The notes under the pieces were generated by a model, which was not told the origin of the DNA, made no database searches, and saw only the letters and a program-made list of their open reading frames with translations. A DNA stretch of 64,000 nt from Saccharophagus sp. K07. Its GTDB lineage: Bacteria > Pseudomonadota > Gammaproteobacteria > Pseudomonadales > Cellvibrionaceae. This document shows, piece after piece, positions 27,700-37,445 of this stretch. A program made the translations under genes and the position numbers. The stretch lies in NCBI RefSeq assembly GCF_014336955.1, contig NZ_QRAI01000005.1:186001-250000 (forward strand), written 5' to 3'. Within the stretch, counting starts at the first letter, position 1; the number at the start of each line of letters is the position of its first letter.

Positions 27700-28764
27700 T
27701 TGGAGTTTTTGTCGGAATACGGTTTGTTCTTGGCCAAGTCGGTAACGGTCGTGATCGCCATTTTGGTGGTGGTCGGTTTTATCGTTGCGTCAGCGCACAG
27801 AGAAAAATCAAAGGAAAAAGGCCGCATTCAGGTCACCCAGCTGAATGATCGTTTTGATGAAATGAATCACGTGCTGAAAGAAGCCGTGTTTGACGAAAAA
27901 ACTCTGAAGGAAGAAGAGAAGAAACAAAAAGAAGAAGAAAAGAAAAAGAAAAAAGAAGAAAAACAGGCGCGTAAAAACCGTAAGGACGCTTCTGCCGAAG
28001 ACACAAGGAAAAAACGCGTTTTTGTGCTCGACTTTAACGGCGATGTCAAAGCGTCTGCGACGGAAGAACTACGCGAGTCCATCACCGCTGTGTTGAGTCT
28101 GGCGGAGCCGCGCGATGAAGTGGTTGTGCGTTTGGAAAGCCCTGGCGGCTTGGTGCATAGCTACGGGCTAGCAGCTAGTCAGTTGGCAAGAATTACGCAA
28201 AAAGGTATCCCCTTGACCGTATGCGTCGATAAGGTAGCAGCGAGCGGTGGCTATATGATGGCGTGTGTCGCCAACAAAATATTGGCCGCACCCTTTGCAG
28301 TTATTGGTTCCATTGGCGTTGTGGCGCAGTTGCCGAACTTTAATCGAGTGCTGAAAAAGCACGACGTGGATTACGAAATTTTCACCGCCGGCGAATACAA
28401 GCGCACAGTGACCATGTTTGGAGAGAATACCGAGAAAGGTAAGAAAAAGTTTATTGAGGACCTGGAAGATACCCATGTTCTATTCAAAGAATTCGTGAAC
28501 GAGCATCGACCGGCGGTCAATGTGGAAGAGGTTGCGACGGGCGAAATCTGGTTCGGCAAGCGAGCCTTGGAGAAAAATCTGATCGATGGTATTGCTACCA
28601 GTGACGAGTACCTTACCAGCCAACATCCAGAAGCCGATATAGTCGCCGTACATTACGAGCAGAAGCGCAAAATTCAGGAGCGTTTAGGAATGGCGGCGAG
28701 CAAGGCTATAGAAACGGCTTTTGAAAATGTTCTGGGCCGACTAAGCCAGCGTCATTGGTTTTGA
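27700..28764 (+). CDS. sohB: SohB-type inner-membrane serine protease (S49 family)
   Basis: SohB is a signal-peptide-peptidase-like protease of the inner membrane. The 354-residue protein has an N-terminal membrane segment (residues 10-30), a very charged Lys/Glu segment (about 66-108), and an S49 protease domain with RLESPGGLVHSYG, the nucleophile Ser in KVAASGGYMMAC, and the general-base Lys in TAGEYKRTVTMFGENTEKGK. The start is TTG 27700 with AAGGGGA 9 bp upstream. A strong terminator follows, closing the fimL operon. Confidence 0.93.
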   Translation: MEFLSEYGLFLAKSVTVVIAILVVVGFIVASAHREKSKEKGRIQVTQLNDRFDEMNHVLKEAVFDEKTLKEEEKKQKEEEKKKKKEEKQARKNRKDASAEDTRKKRVFVLDFNGDVKASATEELRESITAVLSLAEPRDEVVVRLESPGGLVHSYGLAASQLARITQKGIPLTVCVDKVAASGGYMMACVANKILAAPFAVIGSIGVVAQLPNFNRVLKKHDVDYEIFTAGEYKRTVTMFGENTEKGKKKFIEDLEDTHVLFKEFVNEHRPAVNVEEVATGEIWFGKRALEKNLIDGIATSDEYLTSQHPEADIVAVHYEQKRKIQERLGMAASKAIETAFENVLGRLSQRHWF

Positions 28765-28783
28765 TAGCTACAAAGCAGGCAAT

Positions 28784-28810
28784 AAAAAACCCCGTTTCCG
28801 GGGTTTTTTA
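28784..28810. terminator. Terminator after sohB
   Basis: AAAAAACCCC (28784-28793 region), loop GTTTCC, GGGGTTTTTT: a classic symmetrical rho-independent terminator shared by convergent sohB and the DUF934 gene. Confidence 0.93.
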
Positions 28811-28821
28811 TTGGAGCAAAT

Positions 28822-29331
28822 TTAGGCTTGCTTGGCCAAGCGCCGGCGGAACAGCGGAGTGGGCTGGTCGACAGCGGCTTGGTAGAAGTCGCTGAAATCG
28901 CGCAGGCTCTGTTTCATGGACTCCACATTGGCGTCTTCTTTGATGATGAATGCATCAAAGCCGCAGCGTTGCAGATAGAACAGTTGATCCTGCATAAAAC
29001 CGCCCAGAGCGCGCAATTCGCCAGCAAAACCGTAGCGCTCGCGCAGAGTTCGGCCTATGGAAAAACCGCGCCCGTCGGAAAATACGGGAAAATTCACGCC
29101 TACTACAGGAAACAATTTAGCCGCATCGCCAAGGTCAGAAGCTTCATCATCGGAATCCAGCCAAACGCCCAAGTTGTCACTGGGTGTAACTGTGTCCTTA
29201 TGAGCCAGATACCATTTCACATGGACAAGCCATTTGCCCGCAGACAGTTGCTCTGCGGATAAATCTTGCTCTTTTTCCTGTACTTGCCAATCGTCGGCGA
29301 ACACCTCGCCGGATTTATTAAGCTTTGGCAT
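28822..29331 (-). CDS. DUF934 protein associated with sulfite reductase
   Basis: This 169-residue protein belongs to DUF934 (COG3749), regularly found next to cysI and thought to take part in sulfite reduction, though its biochemical role is not settled. Family features visible are WLDSDDEASDLGDAAKLFPVVGVNFPVFSDGRGFSIGR-type sequence (residues ~55-100, with the FSDGRGFS core) and RALGGFMQDQLFYLQRCGFDAF. ATG 29331 overlaps the cysI end by 14 bp, so the pair is translationally coupled. Confidence 0.9.
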   Translation of the reverse strand: MPKLNKSGEVFADDWQVQEKEQDLSAEQLSAGKWLVHVKWYLAHKDTVTPSDNLGVWLDSDDEASDLGDAAKLFPVVGVNFPVFSDGRGFSIGRTLRERYGFAGELRALGGFMQDQLFYLQRCGFDAFIIKEDANVESMKQSLRDFSDFYQAAVDQPTPLFRRRLAKQA

Positions 29332-30982
29332 AAACGCGCTCCTTAAAAGGACCCATACCGATGCGAGAGAAGGTTTCCATGAATTCTTCTTCGCCTTCGC
29401 GGTTTTCGACAAATACATTAATGATCTTGCGGATCACGTTTGGCATTTCTTCGCGGCTGAAGGATGGTCCCAAAACCTCACCCAATGCAGCGTTGTAGCC
29501 AGAGTTGCCGCCGAGCTGCACTTGATAGAACTCTTCGCCCTTTTTATCCACGCCGAGGATGCCGATATTGCCGATGTGGTGGTGACCGCAGGCATTCATA
29601 CAGCCGGAGATATTCAGCTCGATGTGGCCTAGGTCATAGACATAATCCAGGTCGTCGAATTCGCGCTGAATGGCTTCCGCGATCGGGATCGACTTGGCGT
29701 TTGCCAGGGAGCAGAAGTCACCGCCGGGGCAGCAGGTAATGTCGGTCAGAGTGCCGATATTGGGGGTGGCAAAACCTGCTTCGCGCAATTCCAACCACAG
29801 CTCATACAGATGGCTGGCGCGCACGTCGGCCAGCACCATGTTTTGGTTGTGGGTGGTACGCGCTTCGCCGAAGGAATAACGATCTGCCAAATCAGCAATG
29901 ATTTCCAACTGGCGATCGGTCAAATCTCCCGGAGCAACACCGGTAAATTTCAATGACAGAGTCACCGCGCGGTAGCCAGGCACTTTGTGCCCGTGCACGT
30001 TGTGACTCAGCCAGTTGCCGAAGTCGCGATTTTCGCCGCGCAGCTTATTGATGGATGCCATCTCGTTGATGTCAGCCAAACCGCGTACATAAGCGTGTTC
30101 GGGGAAGAAGCTCTTGGCGCGTTCGATTTCTTCCTGCGGCAGGCGAGAGGGAGATTCGCGCAGGTGCTGCCATTCTTGTTCTACCTTTTCAGCGAACACA
30201 TCAGGCCCTAAGGCGCGCACCAGAATTTTGATACGAGCCTTGAATTTGTTGTCGCGACGGCCGTACAGGTTGTAAATGCGCAGAATGGCTTCGAGGTAAG
30301 TCAGTATGTCCTGCTCTGGCAAAAACTCACGAATAACACTGCCGATTACCGGTGTGCGACCGAGACCGCCACCGACAATGACTTTAAAGCCGGTTTCACC
30401 TGCAGGGCCTTTAACCAGTTGCAAGCCGATATCGTGGAAATAAATAGCCGCACGATCCGCTTGGGTTCCGGCAACCGCAATTTTGAATTTGCGCGGCAGG
30501 AAGGCGAATTCCGGGTGGAAGGTCGACCACTGGCGGATGATCTCGCAGTAGGGGCGAGGATCGATGATTTCGTCTGGAGCCACACCGGCAAACTGGTCTG
30601 TCGTGACGTTGCGAATACAGTTGCCGCTGGTTTGCACCGCGTGCATTTCCACTTGCGCCAGTTCCGCCAGAATATTCGGCACTTCCTCCAACTGAGGCCA
30701 GTTCAGTTGGATGTTCTGGCGGGTGGTGACGTGGCAGTAGCCTTTGTCGTAATGGCGCGTGATGTGTGCAAGTTTGCGCAGTTGGCGGCTGTTGAGCATG
30801 CCGTAGGGCACGGCGATGCGCAGCATCGGAGCCAGACGTTGAATATATAAGCCGTTTTGCAGGCGCAGCGGCAGAAATTGCTCCGGTGGGATTTCCCCAG
30901 CCAGATAGCGTTCCATCTGGCGGCGGAACTGCGCTACGCGCTCACCGATGATTTTGTGGTCATATTCGTCGTAAACGTACAT
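29318..30982 (-). CDS. cysI: Sulfite reductase hemoprotein (siroheme / 4Fe-4S)
   Basis: This enzyme reduces sulfite to sulfide with six electrons for cysteine synthesis. The 554-residue protein has two ferredoxin-like halves and the siroheme/[4Fe-4S] cysteine motifs TCCPGGDFCSLA and NISGCMNACGHHH in its C-terminal third. The length and the DUF934 neighbour fit the Pseudomonas-type, probably ferredoxin-linked enzyme rather than the E. coli CysJI pair; no cysJ is nearby. The start is ATG 30982 with a normal N-terminus (MYVYDEYDHK). Confidence 0.95.
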   Translation of the reverse strand: MYVYDEYDHKIIGERVAQFRRQMERYLAGEIPPEQFLPLRLQNGLYIQRLAPMLRIAVPYGMLNSRQLRKLAHITRHYDKGYCHVTTRQNIQLNWPQLEEVPNILAELAQVEMHAVQTSGNCIRNVTTDQFAGVAPDEIIDPRPYCEIIRQWSTFHPEFAFLPRKFKIAVAGTQADRAAIYFHDIGLQLVKGPAGETGFKVIVGGGLGRTPVIGSVIREFLPEQDILTYLEAILRIYNLYGRRDNKFKARIKILVRALGPDVFAEKVEQEWQHLRESPSRLPQEEIERAKSFFPEHAYVRGLADINEMASINKLRGENRDFGNWLSHNVHGHKVPGYRAVTLSLKFTGVAPGDLTDRQLEIIADLADRYSFGEARTTHNQNMVLADVRASHLYELWLELREAGFATPNIGTLTDITCCPGGDFCSLANAKSIPIAEAIQREFDDLDYVYDLGHIELNISGCMNACGHHHIGNIGILGVDKKGEEFYQVQLGGNSGYNAALGEVLGPSFSREEMPNVIRKIINVFVENREGEEEFMETFSRIGMGPFKERVYAKA

Positions 30983-31305
30983 GAAGCTTCGTTTCCCGTT
31001 GCAATCGAAAAAAGCGAACGTCCGCTGGGCGTCCTGTTGCGCTCCCTAATCTGGCTGAAGGCTCGCTGATTGTCGTTGATGATGCTCAGAAAATGGACAG
31101 ATGAACCTTTAGCGGGCGGCAAGCATACAGTAATTGGACACCTTGCTGCGAGGTGCGCCACAAGGGTTTTTCCGATGGCATATATTCTATTTGGCGGTTA
31201 AGCGCTGAGCGAAGCGAAGGGGTGGCCTCTAATCTGTTATTTGAGCTCACTTTTCTGATAACATCCGCGTCCTTTACGTGGCCGTAATATACGCTGGACC
31301 CATCC
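30983..31305. other. Divergent cysI-trpF intergenic region
   Basis: These 323 bases hold no supported gene. They must contain the promoters for cysI/DUF934 and trpF-trpB-trpA. I see no clear CysB-type site, attenuator or leader peptide. A TAATAT at about 31285 may be a weak -10 for trpF. Confidence 0.5.
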
Positions 31306-31953
31306 TTGATCAACACTAGAACTGTACGAGTGAAAATCTGCGGAATTACCGCTGTGGATGTTGCACACCACGCGGCAGCTGCGGGTGCGGATGCGATAGG
31401 TCTCGTGTTTTACCCTCGCAGTGCTCGTAATATCTCGGATTTGGGACTGGCGCGTGAGATTGCCCAAGCCGCTGGCCCCCTTATAAATGTGGTAGGGCTT
31501 TTTGTTGATCCTGCGCCTGCGGATGTCGAGCGGGTGCTGTCCGCTGTTCCCCTCAGTACGCTGCAATTCCACGGTGAGGAATCCGAAGATTTTTGCAGCC
31601 GTTTCAGCCGTCCGTATTGGAAAGCCTTGCGCATGAAGCCCGGCCTGGATGTGTCTGCACAGGCTTCGCTTTACTTGAGCGCGTCTGGTTTGCTGTTGGA
31701 TGCCTACCATCCAGAAATGCCTGGCGGTACCGGCGAAAAGTTTGATTGGCAGCGGATTCCGCCATCCTTGCCCCGTCCGTTGATTCTCGCCGGTGGTCTC
31801 GATCCGACCAATGTTGCGACTGCGGTGGAAACAGTTCGGCCTTGGGCTGTCGATGTCAGTGGTGGTGTGGAATCCGCACCTGGAGTTAAGTCTCCATCCT
31901 TAATTGAAGAATTTATCGTCCGCGCCAAAGCGGTGAGAATTTCGCTTAACTAA
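31306..31953 (+). CDS. trpF: Phosphoribosylanthranilate isomerase
   Basis: TrpF converts N-(5-phosphoribosyl)anthranilate to the carboxyphenylamino-deoxyribulose compound in tryptophan synthesis. The 215-residue TIM barrel has the catalytic Cys in VKICGIT, the general acid Asp in [11 protein letters not shown], and the phosphate site AGGLDPTNV ... [14 protein letters not shown]. It starts at TTG 31306, or at the GTG 24 bp later; neither has a strong ribosome site. trpB follows 13 bp later. Confidence 0.95.
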   Translation: MINTRTVRVKICGITAVDVAHHAAAAGADAIGLVFYPRSARNISDLGLAREIAQAAGPLINVVGLFVDPAPADVERVLSAVPLSTLQFHGEESEDFCSRFSRPYWKALRMKPGLDVSAQASLYLSASGLLLDAYHPEMPGGTGEKFDWQRIPPSLPRPLILAGGLDPTNVATAVETVRPWAVDVSGGVESAPGVKSPSLIEEFIVRAKAVRISLN

Positions 31954-31966
31954 CGAGAAACTGTTT

Positions 31967-33181
31967 GTGAACGAAACCAATATAGATTTCACCAATCTGC
32001 CCGACGAGCGCGGTCACTTTGGTCAATTCGGTGGACGCTTTGTCTCCGAAACCTTGTTTTATGCCTTGGACGAACTCCAGAGCATGTACGACCGACTGAA
32101 AAACGATCCCGCGTTTTTAGCGGAAATCGACAAAGATCTGACTCATTACGTCGGCCGCCCATCTCCTCTTTATTTTGCCGAGCGCTGGACCGAAAAAGTC
32201 GGCGGTGCCCGGCTCTTCCTCAAGCGCGAAGACTTGAACCACACCGGCGCGCATAAGGTTAACAACACCATCGGTCAGGCTCTGTTGGCGAAATATTCCG
32301 GCAAGAAGCGTGTCATCGCGGAAACCGGGGCAGGGCAGCACGGTGTGGCGACTGCAACCGTCGCGGCTCGACTCGGCCTTGAGTGCGTGGTGTATATGGG
32401 TTCTGAAGATGTGAAGCGCCAGTCGCTCAACGTCTATCGCATGAAGCTGTTGGGCGCGACTGTGGTGCCAGTGGAATCAGGCTCCAAGACCCTGAAAGAC
32501 GCTATGAACGAAGCCATGCGTGACTGGGTCACCAATGTGGACAACACCTTTTACATCATCGGCACCGCCGCCGGCCCACATCCCTATCCGCAATTGGTGC
32601 GGGATTTCCAATGCATCATAGGTCGCGAAGCTCGCCGCCAGTGCCTGGAGCAAACTGGTCGCCTGCCTGATGCTTTGGTGGCTTGTGTCGGTGGTGGCTC
32701 CAACGCCATTGGTTTATTCCATCCCTTCCTGCAGGACACTTCTGTTGCCATGTACGGTGTAGAGGCCGGTGGTTTGGGCTTGGACACCGGTCGTCATGCG
32801 GCGCCGCTCAACCGTGGAGTACCGGGCGTTCTGCACGGCAACCGCACCTACCTGATGGAAGATGAAAACGGCCAGATCAGTGAAACCCACTCGGTTTCCG
32901 CTGGCTTGGATTATCCGGGTGTCGGTCCCGAGCATTCATGGCTAAAAGATATCGGACGCGTCAAATACGTTTCCATCACCGATGATGAGGCTATGGCCGC
33001 TTTCCGCAGCCTCACTCGCGTGGAAGGCATCATGCCCGCGCTGGAATCTTCCCATGCGGTGGCCTATGGCGAAAAACTCGCTGCGCAATTAAGCAAAGAC
33101 GACATCATCATTGTGAATCTGTCGGGACGCGGTGATAAAGACATTCACACCGTAGCGAAAATCGATGGAATCGAGGTTTGA
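31967..33181 (+). CDS. trpB: Tryptophan synthase beta chain
   Basis: TrpB joins indole and serine to form tryptophan using pyridoxal phosphate. The 404-residue protein begins [16 protein letters not shown] and holds the PLP lysine in HTGAHKVNN (near residue 93), the Glu in [11 protein letters not shown], and the phosphate loop GGGSNAIG. It starts with GTG 31967. trpA begins 1 bp after the stop, and the two subunits form the alpha2-beta2 complex with an indole tunnel. Confidence 0.98.
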   Translation: MNETNIDFTNLPDERGHFGQFGGRFVSETLFYALDELQSMYDRLKNDPAFLAEIDKDLTHYVGRPSPLYFAERWTEKVGGARLFLKREDLNHTGAHKVNNTIGQALLAKYSGKKRVIAETGAGQHGVATATVAARLGLECVVYMGSEDVKRQSLNVYRMKLLGATVVPVESGSKTLKDAMNEAMRDWVTNVDNTFYIIGTAAGPHPYPQLVRDFQCIIGREARRQCLEQTGRLPDALVACVGGGSNAIGLFHPFLQDTSVAMYGVEAGGLGLDTGRHAAPLNRGVPGVLHGNRTYLMEDENGQISETHSVSAGLDYPGVGPEHSWLKDIGRVKYVSITDDEAMAAFRSLTRVEGIMPALESSHAVAYGEKLAAQLSKDDIIIVNLSGRGDKDIHTVAKIDGIEV

Positions 33182-33182
33182 A

Positions 33183-33986
33183 ATGAATCGCATCGAGAAA
33201 AAAATCCGACAGCTCAAAGAGCAAAACCGCAAAGCCCTTGCCACCTATATCGTGAATGGCGATCCGACACCTGACATTACGCTTGCCGCTATGCATGTGT
33301 TGGTCGAGGCGGGTGTCGATATCTTGGAAATCGGCGTGCCTTTTTCCGACCCTATGGCGGAAGGTCCGGTCATCCAGCGAGGTCACGAGCGTGCCTTGGT
33401 GCATGGCACCAGTCTGCGCGACACCCTGCAATTGGTGAAAGCGTTCCGCCAGACTAATACCGACACTCCAATAGTGCTGATGGGCTACGCTAATCCGATC
33501 GAGCGTATGGGATACGCTGCCTTTGCCGACGCTGCCGCGGACGCAGGTGTTGACGGTCTGCTTACTGTGGATTTGCCACCAGAAGAAGCAGACGATTTGC
33601 ATAAATTGCTGAAGCAGCGCGGTGTGGAAACGATTTTCCTGCTGGCACCGACGTCTTCTGAAGCACGCATTAAGCGCGTTAGCGAATTGGCTGGTGGATT
33701 TATCTATTACGTGTCGCTCAAGGGCGTTACCGGAGCCAGCCATCTGGATATTGGCTCTGTCAAAGATAAGTTGTCCGTGATTTCACGCTACAGCCAATTG
33801 CCTGTCATGGTTGGGTTCGGCATCAAGGATGCGCTCTCAGCTCAGGCAGTCAGCAGCTATGCCGACGGTGTGGTGGTGGGCAGTGCTCTGGTAGACATCA
33901 TGGGCTCAGGCCACAGTCAGGCGCAAATTCTTGAAAACCTCAGTGCCAAGGCGAAATCGATCCGCGTGGCATTGGATCAGCGATAA
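33183..33986 (+). CDS. trpA: Tryptophan synthase alpha chain
   Basis: TrpA cleaves indole-3-glycerol phosphate to indole for TrpB. The 267-residue TIM barrel has the catalytic Glu in LEIGVPFSDP and Asp in the next strand (DGLLTVDLPPEE), and the phosphate-binding GFGIKDA / GVVVGSALVD at the end. ATG 33183 has GAGG upstream and lies directly after the trpB stop; the in-frame ATG at 33165 is within trpB. Confidence 0.97.
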   Translation: MNRIEKKIRQLKEQNRKALATYIVNGDPTPDITLAAMHVLVEAGVDILEIGVPFSDPMAEGPVIQRGHERALVHGTSLRDTLQLVKAFRQTNTDTPIVLMGYANPIERMGYAAFADAAADAGVDGLLTVDLPPEEADDLHKLLKQRGVETIFLLAPTSSEARIKRVSELAGGFIYYVSLKGVTGASHLDIGSVKDKLSVISRYSQLPVMVGFGIKDALSAQAVSSYADGVVVGSALVDIMGSGHSQAQILENLSAKAKSIRVALDQR

Positions 33987-34037
33987 ATACATAAACCCGA
34001 TTCGCGCTCGGCGAATCGTTTTTTGAGTGTCCGAATT

Positions 34038-34895
34038 ATGAGTTGGTTAGACAAAATCGTTCCCAGTGTTGTGCGTTCGGAGCGCCGTGGGGAGAGCAAA
34101 GTACCGGAAGGTCTGTGGAAAAAGTGCACCAAGTGCGACGCGGTACTGTACCGTCCCGAGCTGGAAAAAAGTCTCGATGTATGTCCGAAGTGTGACCACC
34201 ACATGCGTATCGGCGCGCGCCGCCGCTTGGATATTTTCCTCGACGAACAAGGCCGCGAAGAAATTGCCTCTGAGGTTGTGCCAATTGACCGCCTCAAATT
34301 CAAGGACGTGAAGAAATACAAAGAGCGCCTTGCCTCTGCGCAAAAAACAACAGGCGAAAAAGACGCTCTAATCGCAATGAAGGGCACTCTCAAGGGTATT
34401 CCAGTAGTTGTGACCGCTTTTGAATTTGCCTTCCATGGCGGTTCCATGGGTTATGTAGTCGGCGAGCGTTTCACCCGCGCAGCCCAAGTTGCCCTGCGTG
34501 AAAAACGCCCGCTGATCTGCTTCTCTGCCACCGGTGGTGCGCGTATGCAGGAAGCTTTGATCTCGCTGATGCAGATGGCCAAAACCAGCGCTGTTATCGA
34601 GCGCCTGAAGCAGAACGGTATTCCCTATATTTCCGTAATGACAGACCCTGTTTACGGCGGTGTATCCGCCAGTCTTGCGCTGCTGGGTGATATCAATGCT
34701 GCCGAGCCTGGCGCTCGCGCGGGATTTGCCGGTCCTGCGATTATCGAACAGACCATCCGCCAGAAATTGCCCAAAGGCTTCCAGCGCTCCGAATTCCTGT
34801 TGGAGCACGGTGCTATAGACACGATCATTCATCGCCGGGAAATGCGCGATCGTCTGGCGTCCTTGGTGGCTAAATTGATGAAACTTCCAGGCTGA
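34038..34895 (+). CDS. accD: Acetyl-CoA carboxylase carboxyltransferase subunit beta
   Basis: AccD, with AccA, transfers CO2 from biotin to acetyl-CoA to give malonyl-CoA, the first step of fatty-acid synthesis. The 285-residue protein starts [15 protein letters not shown], has the four-cysteine zinc ribbon (CTKC ... CPKC, spacing 15), and then the crotonase-fold carboxyltransferase domain ([22 protein letters not shown]). ATG 34038 is the family start; an in-frame ATG/GTG 15 bp upstream is less likely. It leads into folC, as in many proteobacteria. Confidence 0.96.
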   Translation: MSWLDKIVPSVVRSERRGESKVPEGLWKKCTKCDAVLYRPELEKSLDVCPKCDHHMRIGARRRLDIFLDEQGREEIASEVVPIDRLKFKDVKKYKERLASAQKTTGEKDALIAMKGTLKGIPVVVTAFEFAFHGGSMGYVVGERFTRAAQVALREKRPLICFSATGGARMQEALISLMQMAKTSAVIERLKQNGIPYISVMTDPVYGGVSASLALLGDINAAEPGARAGFAGPAIIEQTIRQKLPKGFQRSEFLLEHGAIDTIIHRREMRDRLASLVAKLMKLPG

Positions 34896-34903
34896 TCAAA
34901 CAC

Positions 34904-36151
34904 GTGCGATTTTCCTCTCTTGATGAGTGGTTGAGGTGGCAGGAAAGCTGCCACCCATCAGCGATCGATCTCGGTCTGCCGAGAGTCAGGGAGGTCGCCG
35001 AGCGACTCGGGTTGCTCGATACCGACGCTACCGTTGTGACGGTAGCAGGTACCAATGGCAAAGGAACATGTGTGGCCGCGCTGGAGGCCCTTTTACTCGG
35101 CGCAGGCCGCAGCTGTGGCGTCTATTCATCTCCCCATATTCTTCACTATCGCGAACGCATCCGAATTCAGGGGCATTACGCATCTGACGAGGCGATTTGC
35201 AGTGCCTTTGAGGCTATCGATCAGGCTCGCGATGATATATCTCTGACCTATTTTGAATTCGGCACCCTGGCGGCGCTCTATCTATTTCGCGAAGCCGCAG
35301 CATCGGTTTGGCTATTGGAAGTCGGATTGGGTGGACGCCTGGATGCCACCAATATCATGGACGCTGATATTGCCGTTATTACATCCGTTGCCTTGGATCA
35401 TATCGAATGGCTCGGACCGGATCGCGAAAGTATCGGCCGCGAGAAGGCAGGTATTTGTCGTCCTGGCGTGCCGCTGGTTTGTTCTGATTCAGAGCCACCC
35501 GCATCGGTACTGCAAATCGCTGCCGAGCTTTCCTGTCCTTTACACCATATAGGTCGCGACTTCGGTTTTGCAGAAGAGGCGACCGGAACACAGTTTTGGG
35601 TGGGCAAGCAGAATTCCGCTCCTATAACAACGCACCTGCCTAAACCGAGCTTGGCGGCCGCGCTGCAGGTGGCACAACTGCTAGGCTTATATACGCACCT
35701 CCCTGTAGAACTGTTCGAGCGAGTTGAACTTGCCGGGCGTCTGCAGTACGTCCACTGGCGGGCGCGTACCGTGATTCTAGATGTCGCGCACAATCCGGCA
35801 GCTTTTCAGTATCTGGCGGGCCAGCTGCACATGCGCCACCCGGGTGAACGGTTCGTTGTGGTGGTCGCCATGATGGCGGACAAGGATTTAGCGACATCCT
35901 TAAACTCTTTTGTGGATTTGGCATCAGATTGGTTTCTGACGATCATCGCCGATTTGCCCCGGGCCGCGCCCATTGAACAACTGCAAAGATCTTTACCTGC
36001 GGAAGCGAATGTCAAAACTGCTGCAAACGTGGGTGAGGCTTTAACAGAAGCAGCTCGTTCGACGAGTGGGCCTATTTTGGTTACAGGTTCTTTCTATACA
36101 GTGGCGGAAGCCATGAGATTTCTCGCTGGAAATGCAGGAATTGATCAGTGA
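34904..36151 (+). CDS. folC: Dihydrofolate / folylpolyglutamate synthase
   Basis: FolC makes dihydrofolate from dihydropteroate and glutamate and adds further glutamates to folates. The 415-residue Mur-ligase-like enzyme has the P-loop AGTNGKGTC (residues ~48-56), the GRLDATN motif that follows the metal-binding EVGLGG, and the late DVAHNPAA motif between its two domains. It starts at GTG 34904, 8 bp after accD, and its stop overlaps the next gene by 4 bp (GTGA). Confidence 0.96.
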   Translation: MRFSSLDEWLRWQESCHPSAIDLGLPRVREVAERLGLLDTDATVVTVAGTNGKGTCVAALEALLLGAGRSCGVYSSPHILHYRERIRIQGHYASDEAICSAFEAIDQARDDISLTYFEFGTLAALYLFREAAASVWLLEVGLGGRLDATNIMDADIAVITSVALDHIEWLGPDRESIGREKAGICRPGVPLVCSDSEPPASVLQIAAELSCPLHHIGRDFGFAEEATGTQFWVGKQNSAPITTHLPKPSLAAALQVAQLLGLYTHLPVELFERVELAGRLQYVHWRARTVILDVAHNPAAFQYLAGQLHMRHPGERFVVVVAMMADKDLATSLNSFVDLASDWFLTIIADLPRAAPIEQLQRSLPAEANVKTAANVGEALTEAARSTSGPILVTGSFYTVAEAMRFLAGNAGIDQ

Positions 36152-36681
36152 AATCACTGGATGACGGTCTAAAGCAGAGAGTTGTCGGAGCGCTTGTGTT
36201 GCTGGCGCTGGCGGTGATTTTTCTTCCTGTGTTGTTCGACCGCGATCCAATAGCTCCTGTAGACAGAACCTCGCAAATTCCGCCGTCCCCACAAGTAGTG
36301 ACGATTGAAGTTGGCCAACCGACGATACCCAGAGAAATTCCGACAGCTCCTGAGCCGGAGCTGATGTATGTGCCGGAAGAAACCGCGGCAGAGGAGGAGC
36401 CTCGCCCTGAACCGCCGGGATTGTTGGCTGACGGCACTCCCAAGTCATGGGTATTGCAGGTGGCGAGCTTCCGTCAGCGTGAGCATGCCATTGCCTTGCG
36501 CGACAAGCTGCTCGCCAAAGATTACCCCGCCTACGTGCGCGATATTCCGCAGAGAGAAGGAAGCATTGTGCGTGTGTATGTAGGTCCTAAACTGGATAAA
36601 CAGAGTTTGTTGAAGGTTCAGGACGCCATTGAGCGGGAGTTTACGTTGAAGGCTCTTGTTCTGCCGTTTACCCCCGAATAA
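36148..36681 (+). CDS. SPOR-domain membrane protein (DedD-like)
   Basis: This 177-residue protein has one membrane segment (residues 12-29), a Pro/Glu-rich linker and a C-terminal SPOR domain (SWVLQVASFRQREHAIALRDKLLAKDYPAYV ... VYVGP) that binds denuded peptidoglycan at the septum. The position between folC and cvpA is that of dedD, a non-essential cell-division protein of E. coli. It starts with GTG 36148 overlapping the folC stop. A weak hairpin (AGGTC/GACCT near 36710-36730) follows. Confidence 0.88.
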   Translation: MKSLDDGLKQRVVGALVLLALAVIFLPVLFDRDPIAPVDRTSQIPPSPQVVTIEVGQPTIPREIPTAPEPELMYVPEETAAEEEPRPEPPGLLADGTPKSWVLQVASFRQREHAIALRDKLLAKDYPAYVRDIPQREGSIVRVYVGPKLDKQSLLKVQDAIEREFTLKALVLPFTPE

Positions 36682-36915
36682 CCACTGGTCAGGAACTGTA
36701 CAACCAGGAAGAGGTCTTTGAGGACCTTTAATTGATGCAGAGAAAAAGACTTGTGTTTGGTTGGGTATCGGTAAGAGCCGCTGCGGATTCTCTGTAACGG
36801 CCGTGACAAGGCAGAGAAATATCGCGAATTCCGATGGGCAAAATACGTCAACACAGTTCGCCTTTGATAGCTGCTCTGGTAGAATTGCGCCTCTCCAAAT
36901 AACCGGGTTTTTCTT

Positions 36916-37425
36916 GTGTCATTTAACTGGGCTGATTGGGTCATTCTCGGCATAGTGGTGGTTTCCTGCCTACTTGGCCTGATGCGCGGATTGATCAAGG
37001 AAGCTCTGTCTGTCGCCAACTGGATCATTGCTTTATTGGTTGCTGTAACCTTCCGCGACCCCTTGGCATCCTTATTAGTTAATCAAATCGAGACCCACTC
37101 TCTGCGACAAATCGTCGCCTTCAGTTCTTTATTTGTCACCACTCTCATGGTGGGGGCGCTGGTGAACTACCTCATCGGCGAATTGGTGAAAATAACCGGC
37201 CTTTCAGCCACGGATCGTGTTTTAGGCATGGTGTTTGGTTTTTTGCGTGGATTCGTGGTGGTAATGGCAATTCTGCTGTTGATACCGCCCATTATTTCCA
37301 TTGATCAGGATCGCTGGTGGAGCGAATCGCTTTTGATTCCGGATTTTCTCGCCTTTGAAGGGTGGGCGAGGGTATCAGCATCAGAGTTTGCATCCTGGTT
37401 ACGTCAGTTACTTAGTAGTGATTAA
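36916..37425 (+). CDS. cvpA: CvpA family membrane protein
   Basis: CvpA is an inner-membrane protein first found as needed for colicin V production; its general role involves envelope homeostasis. The 169-residue protein has four membrane segments and the family opening [14 protein letters not shown] and [16 protein letters not shown]. It starts with GTG 36916; no clear ribosome site is visible. purF follows 20 bp later, the conserved cvpA-purF pair. The 234-bp gap before it may hold its own promoter. Confidence 0.93.
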   Translation: MSFNWADWVILGIVVVSCLLGLMRGLIKEALSVANWIIALLVAVTFRDPLASLLVNQIETHSLRQIVAFSSLFVTTLMVGALVNYLIGELVKITGLSATDRVLGMVFGFLRGFVVVMAILLLIPPIISIDQDRWWSESLLIPDFLAFEGWARVSASEFASWLRQLLSSD

Positions 37426-37445
37426 TCCCAAGGGGAATACGTTTT

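Noticed and set aside
36700-36735. Hairpin after the SPOR protein gene (AGGTC / GACCT)
   Set aside because: The stem is only 5 bp with a poor T-run, so it is too weak to list as a terminator.
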